Assembly (NCBI GenBank): GCA_038025085.1
Contig: CM076148.1
Coordinates: 17,270,001 to 17,334,000 of the forward strand
Reading direction: 5' to 3'
DNA: 64,000 nt
Origin: Tetragonia tetragonoides
Taxonomy: Eukaryota; Streptophyta; Magnoliopsida; Caryophyllales; Aizoaceae
Under the pieces are notes generated by a model. It saw only the letters and a list, made by a program, of their open reading frames with translations. It ran no database searches and had not been told where the DNA came from. Positions 23,659 through 33,642 of this stretch are shown in pieces (positions within the stretch are counted from its first letter, which is position 1; every line of letters starts with the position of its first letter). A program made the position numbers and the translations under genes.

Positions 23659-24659
23659 GTTCTATGGCCTAACAATTTATCGGGTTGGAATTCAGATGAC
23701 TGACTTGATCTGTTCCTGTAAAAACATTAGACAGTTTACCATTATGATTCATACATTCTATTGGCCCTGCTACTCGTTCTGCACTGAGTGACACTAAGAA
23801 CAGAAGAACAGCTGTTTTTGTGCTACCATTCTACTTGCCTGGAGGAAAAGTTTTGATTCATTAGTGAAGTGGACTTGTGTCGTTTATACTTGACATGCTG
23901 CTGAAGGTCAGTTCTAAATGAGAATCTCAACTACTTTTGCTCTTTGTATATTTTATTGCCGTGGTGTGAAATGAGGTTGTGGGATGATTCTAGTGAGCAA
24001 GTTTTTGTGTCATCCAGGAGCAAAGATAGACCATTTGATATTGTCAAGGCAAATATTATGGAAACCTACACTTATCATTGTATATGAGATTTTTCTTAAT
24101 ATAACCAAGCATTAAATCGTTTTGTTACCATTCTAGTGTTTTATATGATTTTGTTGCAATTATTATCTGCTAATTGTTGATCCCTGAGTCAGCATGGGTT
24201 TCTGTCTATTATATTTGTGAGGTAATTTTTTGTCATGAAGGTCCTGTGACTTGACCTATCTATGATAGAAAAACATACCTGGCCTAAGGCTCATATCTAA
24301 GTATGAGCGTCTGAATCCCATTTAGACTACAAATTTGTTTATCAGTTCTACATTACAGCGGATTTTTTTGGGTACTGATTTATTGTTTAACAGCGAGTTT
24401 CCTGTTTAGTATAGTAGATATATGATATTTTGGAGTTGAAGGGTCGTCAAGTCACGTCTGATATTAAAGGGAATTGTCCTGTATGGGTTTTTGCAGTTTT
24501 GCGTGGCCTTTTTAATGGTTGAAAGAATGGTAACTTGCTGTTTTTTGGTGGTTATGCATAATTATAAATGTTTAGTTTACGTTACAAGTCCGTGGGTACG
24601 CAGTTGGCAGAGTCCCCTTGAAATCCTCAGCTAATAAATGTTTTACTGAGGTACTACAA
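23659..24659. other. 3' UTR of the rhomboid gene and intergenic sequence
   Basis: The first few hundred bases are probably 3' UTR (an AATAT-rich stretch near 24100 is a possible polyadenylation area). No other gene or clear repeat is seen. Confidence 0.4.
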
Positions 24660-25123
24660 TCCAACAAATTAGATTCTAGAACAGTTTTATTGAAATCGTC
24701 TCTGTGAGTGAGAACCTTCATTAGCCAGACGATCCGCAGCCTGATTCTTCTCTCTGTGTATATGCTCCACCTTGCATCCCTGGAGTTGCATCATGAGCTT
24801 CATGCATTTGTTAATGAGATTGGTCAGCTGGTGCGGTGGTTCCTAACAGTCAGTTTTCTTGTGAGCAATTGAAGTGCAGTAGTCGAATCCATATGAAGCT
24901 TCAGTTTTCTCCATCCACTTTGAACAGCAATCTCAAGTCCCAATTTTGCTCCCCAGATTTCTGCCGCCAGTGCATTCATTCTTCCCAAGAATCTTTGATA
25001 ACCTAAGATCCATCTGCCTTCATCGTTCCTGAAAACCCCTGCACAAGAAGAGTAGCCACGGTTCCCTTGACAGGAAGTAGTGTTTCGAGAAGTGGTGTTG
25101 CAGGGGGTTCTTTTTGTGGGCAA
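24660..25123 (-). pseudogene. LINE-type RNase H fragment
   Basis: The minus strand reads as the RNase H domain found in plant non-LTR retrotransposons and their derived proteins: SSCAGVFRNDEGRWILG, then MNALAAEIWGAKLGL and LHMDSTTALQLL. After a short interruption at about 24830 comes a stretch ending HREKNQAADRLANEG. No reverse transcriptase precedes it, so this is a severely 5'-truncated LINE copy or a fragment of a related domesticated gene. It is broken by at least one stop or frame change near 24825. Confidence 0.75.
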
Positions 25124-26297
25124 TGAATTCCCAGGCAGAGTTCATGATCACTTTATTGTATTCCTAACAATATAAGTTTTGTTTAAAGTAGATGGAGCAT
25201 GTTTTACTTCATGCTGTTAAGAATAGCAGCAAAATATGTAGGCTTGAAGACCTAATTTATGCATTTTGTTTTAAATAGCCAGATTTTCATCAGTGAACTG
25301 GGCATCTCTGTGGCAGTACAAGCAATTTTGTCGTACCACTGGGAATGATTCATTTAACATTACTTTGAACTTGAAACATTAAGATAAAGCATTTGATTGT
25401 TCCAGTAAGTAGTCAAGGTTGGATGATTTGAGTGGTAATGTCTCACACTGTCTACTTCTGTAGCGAGGCTGAGCTTCTACTTGGAGCATTATCCTGTTTC
25501 TTTGTACCTTCTTTTCCCAGGAACGTGCTAGCGCCACCCTGATCATAATAAAAATCTTCCCAAAAGTACAGCAGCTGTTTGGCCAGCGACAAGGAAGAAA
25601 ACATTAAGCCCCACCAAAAGCCACCATTGCCAACGGGTTAATTTCAGTAGTGTTGGGATCTCAACTTGTGCCCTATCTTTGGCCCAGATCGGGTCTCCAA
25701 CATCTGTAATCCAAAATAGACATACAATATCACATCTGTTAGAATAATTCCCTTGCCAAATTGGTCACAAAATACTACTGGTAAGAAGTCATGAAATGTT
25801 TATGAAATGTTTCTGTTGTCATAATCATCATCAACATATCAAATTGACAGAAGATAGAACAAGAAAGATCACACGTCTTATTCTGGTTTCCTGGGTGTAA
25901 CATCCCAATTCGTATGAGAAAATATAGGAATATCTATTCACTAGTTTTTTCCATTGATGTCAGAACAGTATGTTTGTAAGCAACATTTTGAAAAAACAAA
26001 ACTACAGATTAATGTTGTGATTTACAAACGTTTAAGAATGCAGTCTGCAAAGACAGGACGTCTTGGTAAAACTTGTTTGGACTTACTCTACCCATTGTGG
26101 TGCATTGGGAGCAAACATAGCAGATTATGGGCTCAGATTTTCACCATCCTGTTACAACATCTTATTACTCCCCTTGTTCTACTTTCTGTCATATTTAAGG
26201 GGTCACATTTTAACCAATTGCTTAGATTAAAGGAGTGTATATTTCTATAATGCAGAAAGATGCCATAGCAATGGCCCAAAATGAAGCCACGATATCT
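25124..26297. other. Intergenic, no supported gene
   Basis: No domain, splice-flanked exon or repeat structure was recognised. Short open frames here look random. Confidence 0.45.
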
Positions 26298-26316
26298 AAG
26301 GTAGAATATAGGAAGT

Positions 26317-26486
26317 AACCCTAAGGGGTAGCTCAACTGGTAAGACATCTGAGAAATATTCCAGAGGTCCCAGGTTCGAGTCCTCTTAGGGCCACTGAAG
26401 GTTTTACCGGTCGTTAACTTCAGGGCCCATGGAATTAGTCAAGCAAAGCTTGGACACCCATGTTATCTAAAAAAAAAAAAAAAAAA
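26317..26486 (+). mobile_element. tRNA-derived SINE with poly(A) tail and target duplication
   Basis: The insert starts AACCCTAAGGGGTAGCTCAA and carries box-A-like (GGTAGCTCAACTGG) and box-B-like (GGTTCGAGTCC) sequences. It ends ATGTTATCT followed by 18 A. The 17-bp sequence GGTAGAATATAGGAAGT flanks it on both sides (26300-26316 and 26487-26503), which is a clean L1-style target-site duplication. This is a textbook short interspersed element and probably inserted recently. Confidence 0.92.
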
Positions 26487-26503
26487 GGTAGAATATAGGA
26501 AGT

Positions 26504-27593
26504 TATGTAAGCCCATGGAGATGTCAACAAGGGCCATCCTTATTAGAACCTACGAAAATAGCAATCAAATGAAGCCTAAGAATCTTCAATCCAGTTAAAA
26601 CATTCCCAACATTCAATGCAAGTTCCAAAATGATCCAATAGCCCCAGTGAGGGATGACAATCTGTGCAGTAAGATTCAGTTTTTGTACAGTAGCCCCAAG
26701 TTCCCAGTGTTTTACAGCTGCAACAACAAATTCAGTAATTGTACAGCTCTTTTGCAGAAGCTTAAGAGTTCCCAATGTACTTAGACAACTAGAAAGTTTG
26801 GCTGTGCTATACTATAGCAATATCAACAGTAAAGGGAAAGCATCTGTTTTCAGCTCAATTAATTCAGTTTCTTATACTACTCTCCAGCAGAATCTATGAT
26901 CAAATCAGTTATTGAGTTTCAGCCGAAAACTTTAGGCAAGTGCATCATGGATCAGTACACCATACCGACTCACTTTCATTAATGGTAATAAGACCTGACT
27001 ATAGTATTGAAAAAGTACAAGATCATATGGTACAAGCACAAGAAAGCACAAAATTATCATCTATGATAACTTGGCCCAAAAAATGTGAAAAAACGCAGGA
27101 AATTAATCTTACTTCATTTCCCATATTGTCTTAGAGCGATGATGTCGGTAAAGGCTACTTTGTACTATCACTACCTCTGCAGACTGCACTAGGAGCACTT
27201 CTATTCTCTCCAACTGACTAATTTACAATTAACCAAGAAAAATGTACTCCGTAGAAAACAACTTCAAAGATACACAAAGCCATATGAGCAGCAATGTCTT
27301 CTCTCCAGTACCACTACAAAAAGATCGATCACCCCAATCAACTACATGCTCGTCACTTTCCGCTACCTCGTCAAATAGTTATCATCATCTCCGCTAACTT
27401 CTATAAGACAACAACTTCGTTGTCCCAAGCACACCACTGTGATCGGATTCATCGATAACCACAACCTTTGTCTCTCAATTTGATTATCATCAAATTCTTG
27501 AACTCCACTTTTACAATAATACTCCTCAAAACCAAGTTCATAACAACCCTCGTCTCCAAATTAAGCCGTCCTACCTCAAATTAAGCCGTCTCC
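26504..27593. other. Intergenic, no supported gene
   Basis: I saw no recognisable coding exons or repeats apart from ordinary AT-rich sequence. Short open frames have no domain resemblance. Confidence 0.45.
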
Positions 27594-27850
27594 AAATCTC
27601 AGAGTCTTGAAAAACCAACAGTAAAAAGGCTACAGCAATAGCAAGAATATTACAGTAATTGCGTCCAGTAGTTGTTCCAGTCATTTGCATAGACAAAGCT
27701 TGAAAAACCAACAGCAAAAAGGCTAACAGTAATAGCAAGAATCCTTACATCAAGCATATTACAGTAATTAGTTGTTCCAGTCATTTGCATAAGGTCCCTC
27801 CCACTGATTCTGGTGTCTGGAACTCCTTCAGGCTTCAACAAATTCAAGTG
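27594..27850. repeat. PPR-flank repeat segment, copy 1 (two imperfect ~100-bp units)
   Basis: Two imperfect direct units share TTGAAAAACCAACAG and CCAGTCATTTGCAT. The same segment recurs at 38187-38480 and 42836-43135 (same orientation) and at about 59940-60240 (reversed). It lies 0.8 kb downstream of the PPR gene and marks the edge of the duplicated unit. On the minus strand it keeps an open frame in several copies (GVPDTRISGRDLMQMTG), which may be chance conservation from recent duplication. An older, diverged relative is at about 35280-35450. Confidence 0.8.
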
Positions 27851-28668
27851 ACCATCTAATGGTAATCAGATTTCATTTTTCAGAAATTTATGTGCCTCCT
27901 CACCGTCATTTGCATCAATCATAATGGCGGTCTGCAACCTGACCTCTTTGAAAAAGGCTAATAATAGATGTTACACCATTCACAAAAATGATAAAAGACA
28001 CCAAAGGTACAAGTTCAATAAAGATGGTATGACAATAAATCACAAACTATGTCAAATAGCTTTTGAAGAGTTATTCTTATAGACTGCTTACTCCATTTAC
28101 CTCAATGAAAAGAGCTGCACTTTCTGATATCCATATAAACTCATAGCATGGAAAATATGTGCAACTGATTATCCTGCAATTGTAGTTCTCAGGATAGCAA
28201 GCCTATAGGAGAATGTAATTCGACTCATGCCTCACATATCAAGCTCAGAGTGCAAGAAAATATTGTAACTGAACATCGAGTATTCTTACTCAATAGGTCA
28301 CTTTCTCCCAACTATCAAGCCACATTTGAAAACTAATATAGCCACACATCAGAATCTTAAGTTTAGAAGTAGATGAAATTGCAGAAACAAAGGTTCAGAA
28401 TCTTAAGATCCATCATAATTGATTGGTTTGATTGAAATAAACATAACATACAACTAAAGGTTTGGGAAGACAGGATACATGATCTAACATGGGAACTCTG
28501 TCCTAACTAAGCACCAGAAAATGCTAGCTAGGAAGGTAAGACCACCATATTACAGAATATTATATTATTTAACAAGAGAACTTGCAAAGAACCATAAAAC
28601 ATACATCAGATTTTAAAACAATTGATACAAAATAGCATACTAACACCGCCAAGCGCCAACCTACATAC
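27851..28668. other. 3' flank of PPR gene 1, duplicated at 43136-43935
   Basis: This is nearly identical to the sequence downstream of the second PPR gene apart from small indels (for example, about 14 bp lost at 43441). It probably includes the 3' UTR. No separate gene is seen. Confidence 0.6.
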
Positions 28669-30480
28669 TCAAATCTTGAAATAGTTTCGAAGCAATTCCT
28701 TGTCTTTGTTGCTTATGTTATGATCAGAGAGCAAGCGAACAAATAGAGTAGTAGTGTTAGCATCAGCTGCAAACTTTTTGGCAGTCATAACTTCGAGAAG
28801 CTCCAACGCCTTTCGGACATCACAATGACGAAGAAATCCTCTAATAATAGTATTGTAGGTGCAATCATTTGGACAACATCCATTCTCCTCCATTATCTTT
28901 AGCACTTCACTTGCTTCATGCAATTTTCCCTTTTTACAAAATCCTTTAATCAGTACAGTGTACGTACGCACATCTGGTTGTAACCCCTCAACCCGAAGAG
29001 AGGAGAAGAAACCCACTACGTCTCTAAGTCTCCCAGCTTCACACAGGCCGTTGATTAGGATATTGAAGATGTTAATATCAGGGACTACTCCCTTATTCTC
29101 CATTTGCTTTAGCATTGATATGGCCTTGTCAACTTGTGCACTTTTACACAGACCATCAAGCAATGAAGCATATGTGAAAACATCTGGATGTAGTCCACGA
29201 GCTTCCATTTCCTTGAAAAGTTGGCGTGCAGATTCAAGTCTGTTGTTCTTGCACAAGCCATCTATTAGGATAGTTAAGACTCTAATATTAGGGACCACTA
29301 CTCCACCATTCTCCATTTGCTTTAGCAATAATATGGCCTCATCAACTTGCGCATTTTTACACAAACCATCAAGCAATGAAGCATATGTGAAAACATTTGG
29401 ATGTAGTCCACGAGCTTCCATTTCCTTGAAAAGTTGGCGTGCAGATTCAAGTCTGTTGTTCTTGCACAAGCCATCTATCAGAGTGCTGTATGTAATAATA
29501 TTAGGGGTCAGTCCTTCAACAGTCATTTGTTCAAGCAAGTTGACGGCTTTATCAATGTACTTAGCCTTGCAGTATCCATTTATCAAGGTGTTGAAAGTCA
29601 CAACAGTAGGCTGGCACCCATTTTCAATCATCAAATCTATTAGCGCTGATGCCTCATCCATTCTGCCACACAAGCAATATCCATTCAACAGGGCAGTGTA
29701 AGTAATGATATCAGGAGTGTCACCCCTGTTAATCATGAACTCGAGTATGGCACGTGCCTCATCCACCTTCCCCTCTTTACAGTGCATGTCAATCATGATG
29801 GTATAGGTGTCAATTCCAGGAGATATGCCTTTGTTCAACATCTCAGCGAACATTGGTTCAACATCTTCCCACTGCCCCAGATTGTAAAGCCCTCGAAGTA
29901 AGGTGTTATAAGTAACGACTGTGGGTGAAATGCCCTTGGTTTTCATGTGGGAGAACAAGTCGAGAGCTTGAGGCAAGCAGTCGCCTTTACACATGCTGTC
30001 AATAATGGTGGTGTAAATGACAACATTTGGCTGACAATGGCAAGATTCCATTTTCCTGAGCAAGTGAAGAGCACCAGCATTGTTGCCAGTGCTGCAAAGA
30101 CCTTTGATCATAACACCGAAGGTAACTATGGTAGGTTGTAAGCCTAGGTTGACAATTTGGTCCAAGAGTTTAACAGCTTGAGGTAATTGATTAGTATGAA
30201 TAAGGCCATTAAGTAAGGTGGTGAAGATGACGATGTTGAGAGGATAGCCGAGCTTAAGTTGTTTGGCAAGGAGAGAGAACCCGAAATCGACACGGCCTAA
30301 ACGAGAGTAACAATTAATGAGAATGCCGAGGGAATAATGATTGGGTCGAACACCGGATTGTTCAAGGTGGTTGGACAGAGATATGACAGTAGAGAAAGGT
30401 GGAAAGGGTTTGATCTTAAGCATGGCAGTAAAGAGTTGAGTAAATGTAACGAGAGAAGGGAGAGGAGTGAAAGAGGACAT
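28669..30480 (-). CDS. P-class pentatricopeptide-repeat protein, copy 1 (Rf-like)
   Basis: The frame is open from 30582. The first in-frame ATG is at 30480, giving 603 residues of tandem 35-residue PPR motifs (typical phrases: TYNTLLRGLYNLGQ, DGLCKNNRLESARQ) to the stop at 28669. P-class PPR proteins bind organellar RNA in mitochondria or plastids; the dense, uniform motifs and local duplication resemble restorer-of-fertility-like members. Compared with the paralog at 43936-45888 it carries an extra 71-residue (213-bp) two-motif unit, at about 29263-29475. The N-terminal leader present in the paralog is out of frame here (30821-30583), apparently from a 1-base loss near 30715. An intron from 30800 to 30616 (GTAAGC...CCAAAG) would restore an in-frame ATG at 30821. 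Without that, the protein would lack an obvious organelle-targeting peptide. Confidence 0.85.
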   Translation of the reverse strand: MSSFTPLPSLVTFTQLFTAMLKIKPFPPFSTVISLSNHLEQSGVRPNHYSLGILINCYSRLGRVDFGFSLLAKQLKLGYPLNIVIFTTLLNGLIHTNQLPQAVKLLDQIVNLGLQPTIVTFGVMIKGLCSTGNNAGALHLLRKMESCHCQPNVVIYTTIIDSMCKGDCLPQALDLFSHMKTKGISPTVVTYNTLLRGLYNLGQWEDVEPMFAEMLNKGISPGIDTYTIMIDMHCKEGKVDEARAILEFMINRGDTPDIITYTALLNGYCLCGRMDEASALIDLMIENGCQPTVVTFNTLINGYCKAKYIDKAVNLLEQMTVEGLTPNIITYSTLIDGLCKNNRLESARQLFKEMEARGLHPNVFTYASLLDGLCKNAQVDEAILLLKQMENGGVVVPNIRVLTILIDGLCKNNRLESARQLFKEMEARGLHPDVFTYASLLDGLCKSAQVDKAISMLKQMENKGVVPDINIFNILINGLCEAGRLRDVVGFFSSLRVEGLQPDVRTYTVLIKGFCKKGKLHEASEVLKIMEENGCCPNDCTYNTIIRGFLRHCDVRKALELLEVMTAKKFAADANTTTLFVRLLSDHNISNKDKELLRNYFKI

Positions 30481-30582
30481 TCGAGTGAAGAGAGAGAGAG
30501 GGCGGTCAATGTTTTTGAACCCTAACTTGCATTGTTGCCTCACTGAATTCAGGAATAACAATTCAGGGTCATCCACATCCAC

Positions 30583-30821
30583 ATTTTTATTAAAATCAGA
30601 ATCAAAATTTGAGTGCTTTGGTTTGTTAGAGTAATTTTGGCAACCAAATTGAAATTGGAAACCAAATTGAAATTGAAATTGAAAACCAAATTGAAATTGA
30701 AATTGAAAAGAAGAAAGGTAGGGAAATGGGAAACAGAAAACACGAGAGGATTACCAGCAACTGAAGCAGAAGCATTTCCATGTTGTCCAAGTAAGCTTAC
30801 CGCTTTGCTTCTCATCCTCAT
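30583..30821 (-). other. N-terminal leader region of PPR copy 1 (frameshifted or intronic)
   Basis: ATG 30821 starts MRMRSKAVSLLGQHG as in the paralog. A 1-base difference in the GAAGAAAGG run near 30715 then shifts the frame through a CAATTT-repeat stretch. Either the leader is lost, or the repeat stretch is an intron. Confidence 0.6.
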
Positions 30822-31014
30822 CTTTCGCTCTCTTCTCTCTCTCTCTCTCTGTGTCTGGGTTCTGTTTTAGGGCACAACAATGGGGACCACTATGTCTCTC
30901 TCAGTAGCAATTAGAATTGGTGTCTATTATTTGAGGAGCAGAGAGAAGTACCAAAGACACCTTAGGGGACGTGTATGAACTCTTAGGGGCCGGGGACACT
31001 GAAGTATTGAGAAT
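30822..31014 (-). promoter_or_regulatory. Upstream region of PPR copy 1, not shared with copy 2
   Basis: After a CT-repeat at about 30832-30852 this 5' flank has no match at the equivalent place upstream of copy 2 (45900-46601). Similarity resumes at 31015. A promoter role is inferred from position. Confidence 0.35.
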
Positions 31015-32058
31015 AATCAAAAGAAAAAAAAAGGACAAGAAACCTATTAGAAATTTGTAGTATTGAGAATAAGAGATTTATATAAGTGGGCTATCTGGAT
31101 TATGACATGTCATGTAAATAAACCTCTTTAAAAGTTTGTAGCATTGGAGATGCTCTAAGCGTTTTATGCTAATGAGCATACCTTTTGGAAAAGTAGTTTT
31201 TATTATTTTTTGTTTTTTTTGATAGACTTGGAAAAGTAAGTTTTTAAAAAATCTATATGGGAAAAGGGGTAATATTTTCATAATAATAAATCTAATAATT
31301 TAGTCCATACTTTTTCTTCCACCAGTCATAAACTCATTATAGTGCATTTCACAAAAAAGAAAAAAAACCATCAAAGTGCAACAAACTAGTACTTAATGTC
31401 TAAACATAACCTTAAAGGCTAGATGAAGAACAGCTAAACAGTAGCAAAGCTTGTCATAAGCAAATAATAGAATTCTGAGTTAGTCACGAATATTATTCCG
31501 TCTCTAATTTTGCTAGGAATGTCAAAATCTGTCACTGACTTTATTTTGCGTCGAGGTTTTTTAGCAACGGACGTATTCCATCATTAGACCGTCATTCACT
31601 TGGCCCATTTTGGGCCGGGAATTCTTGGTCAGATGATCCATTTCCCCATGCCACTTCCTAAAAAAATGCCTCTATCAAAGCCTGAGACTGAGAGTAGTGG
31701 TCATTTGGGAAGTTCACTGTTACCAAAAGGAAAGCTAAACATATTAGTCAAAATTGTTGGAGGCTAGACATAGGCTGGTCTAAGGTCAGTGCGGATGATG
31801 TGAAGAGGGAGAGCTGCCCAAGAGAAGCTAAGCACTTAGTTGATCACTGTTTAGCCCAATTTGCTGAATTAGAGAACATTAGTTTGCTCAACTCTTTTCG
31901 CCATTGGCTGCACGGGGTTACCTACCGCAGATCTGTAACTTTGATGCTATTTCTTAGTCACTCTAACATAGATGACAAAGAGGAATGTTGTTGCTCTTAA
32001 GGCAAGTAACTATCTGCAACACATTAGAAGCCGAACAAGGAAAAGAAAAGGCTATCAA
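31015..32058. repeat. Direct duplicate block upstream of PPR copy 1 (matches 46602-47658)
   Basis: About 1.04 kb is nearly identical in the same orientation at 46602-47658. Similarity stops sharply after AAAAGGCTATCAA (32046-32058). No coding gene is seen in it. Confidence 0.85.
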
Positions 32059-33100
32059 AAAGGAGGAATAGCTTGCATATATGACACCATCATATTTCTG
32101 AAGTCTGGGTTGTGAAAACCATGGACCATGCTACTACTTTTACTCACAGTGATACACAGCAAAGTGAAAAGTTCGGATCGATGCACACATTCACACCTCC
32201 TTGCTAAGAAAGAAGAGAAAATTTCAGGTAATATTCATGTGAAAAGATTTCTGCGACATGATATGCAACCAGATGTGTAAATGTAATATTTGCGTGAATT
32301 ATGGGAGGTCATGCTGCGTTTAGCTTTTCATACTCAACTGGAGATTAAACAAGGATATCTGAAGAACACCCTGATTTTTTCAAGTGCTCCATCCCCAGAT
32401 GAATTCAGCTTAACTTGAAAAATACATATTTTAAGCAATTCCCATGATGAGTCATTTGAAGATCATGCAACTGAAGGTTTGAAAGACAGCATACCTGCTT
32501 TAAAGTCATATATATGCAATATCAAAGCGGGATATCATGATGGTCTCGATGCTAATCCCTCAATTGTGTAGAAGTAAATCCCTTCACAAGATTTGCCTGT
32601 TCAAATAATATTACGAAAATCCTTCTGAAAAAGAATATGAGAAGGTCAAGGATAATTCAAGTTGTGAAAAAGTGACAATAAAACCTTGAAAGGCATCCAG
32701 CAGGAGGATCAGGATGTACCTTTCTTTTGGTGTTCCAATGGTCAGCTACTATTAAACAGAGCCCAATGTCAATTGTAGCACATTCTCGCAACTCTTTCTC
32801 GACCTTCTCGACTGTAGATTCAAGTTTTCAGAATCAGGTTTGCCATTCTTCTTTTCTTTCTCACTTTCTACTGGCTTTTACATAACTGATACTTCTTTTG
32901 TAACATTGTCTTCTTGTTCCTTGAAATAGAACTGCAGAGCAGTGAGAAGCTTACAGGCCCCTAAGGTACCAAAGAAAACCAGAACTATTTTATATGCTAC
33001 AAAATATCACCAAAACCATGCAAACAAATCGCTCCTATACCAACTTCTAATTCTCTCAAAATCGAACAAGAAGTTGTTGCATTTGCTGAACAATTGGTCA
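32059..33100. other. Intergenic between PPR relics, no gene seen
   Basis: This is unique sequence with no supported coding exon. Part of 32790-32840 weakly resembles 59690-59730. Confidence 0.4.
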
Positions 33101-33404
33101 GAATCTTAGGAATCATCACTGACCTTACTTGATTGGCCTAACTGAAGGAAGCGAACTGAAGCTTCGGAAATACAGGATACATGCTCTAAAGACTAAAGTC
33201 TAAATATCTGTTGTTATGTGGAAAACTCACTGCTTCAACTAAGCACTGTAAGACACAAGGTATGAAGGAAAGACAGTCATGTTACAGAATACATACTATT
33301 TGAAGAGAACTTGCACAAAACCATAAAGCTTACATCAGATTGTTAAAACAGTTGATCAAAAAATAGCATAAGAACACCACAAAACCTACAAACTCAAATC
33401 TGCA
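33101..33404 (-). pseudogene. 3' UTR relic of another PPR copy
   Basis: The sequence matches, with divergence, the 3' UTR of PPR copy 1 (28490-28680): ACAGAATA, GAGAACTTGCA and CATAAAGCTTACATCAGATT occur in order. It reaches up to the region of the PPR stop codon (CTCAAATCTGC versus CTCAAATCTTG). The PPR coding part is absent and is replaced by the RRM-gene fragment that follows. Confidence 0.6.
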
Positions 33405-33427
33405 AATAAGTACGAAGTATGATCATA

Positions 33428-33642
33428 TGGCTGCTTTGATGCCAACCCCGTCGGGCCTCACATTGCCGCCACCGCCACCGTTGGCTGGTTGCTGCTGCTG
33501 GAGAGGTGGGGTGGTTGACGATGCTCGTGGACGGCGACGGGCCCCGAGAGTGGCCAGTTTACAGTCGGCACGACGGCCGTTGATTGTTGGGGTGGCATCC
33601 TCACATGCCTTCTTAGCTGCCTCTGGGTCCTTGAATGTTACC
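33428..33642 (-). pseudogene. Fragment of an RRM-type RNA-binding protein gene
   Basis: The minus strand from a splice acceptor (TTGTAG at about 33643) reads VTFKDPEAAKKACEDATPTI, then NGRRADCKLATLGARRR, then a Gln/Gly-rich tail and a stop near 33428. This matches the second half of an RRM domain and the tail typical of plant ARP1/RBM24-like RNA-binding proteins. The first half of the RRM is missing, so only the last part of the gene is present. The terminal 27 bp recur at 33844-33870 (GATCATATGGCTGCTTTGAT). Confidence 0.7.

Noticed and set aside
26317..26390. tRNA gene
   Set aside because: The sequence is the head of a SINE with poly(A) and target duplication and does not pair as a tRNA.
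27594..27850. CRISPR-like spaced repeat
   Set aside because: There are only two imperfect units of about 100 bp, in a plant segmental duplication; this is not a CRISPR array.
28859..29701. 280-codon open frame antisense to PPR copy 1
   Set aside because: It reflects the tandem PPR motif structure on the opposite strand; similar antisense frames occur opposite all PPR copies. No independent evidence supports it.
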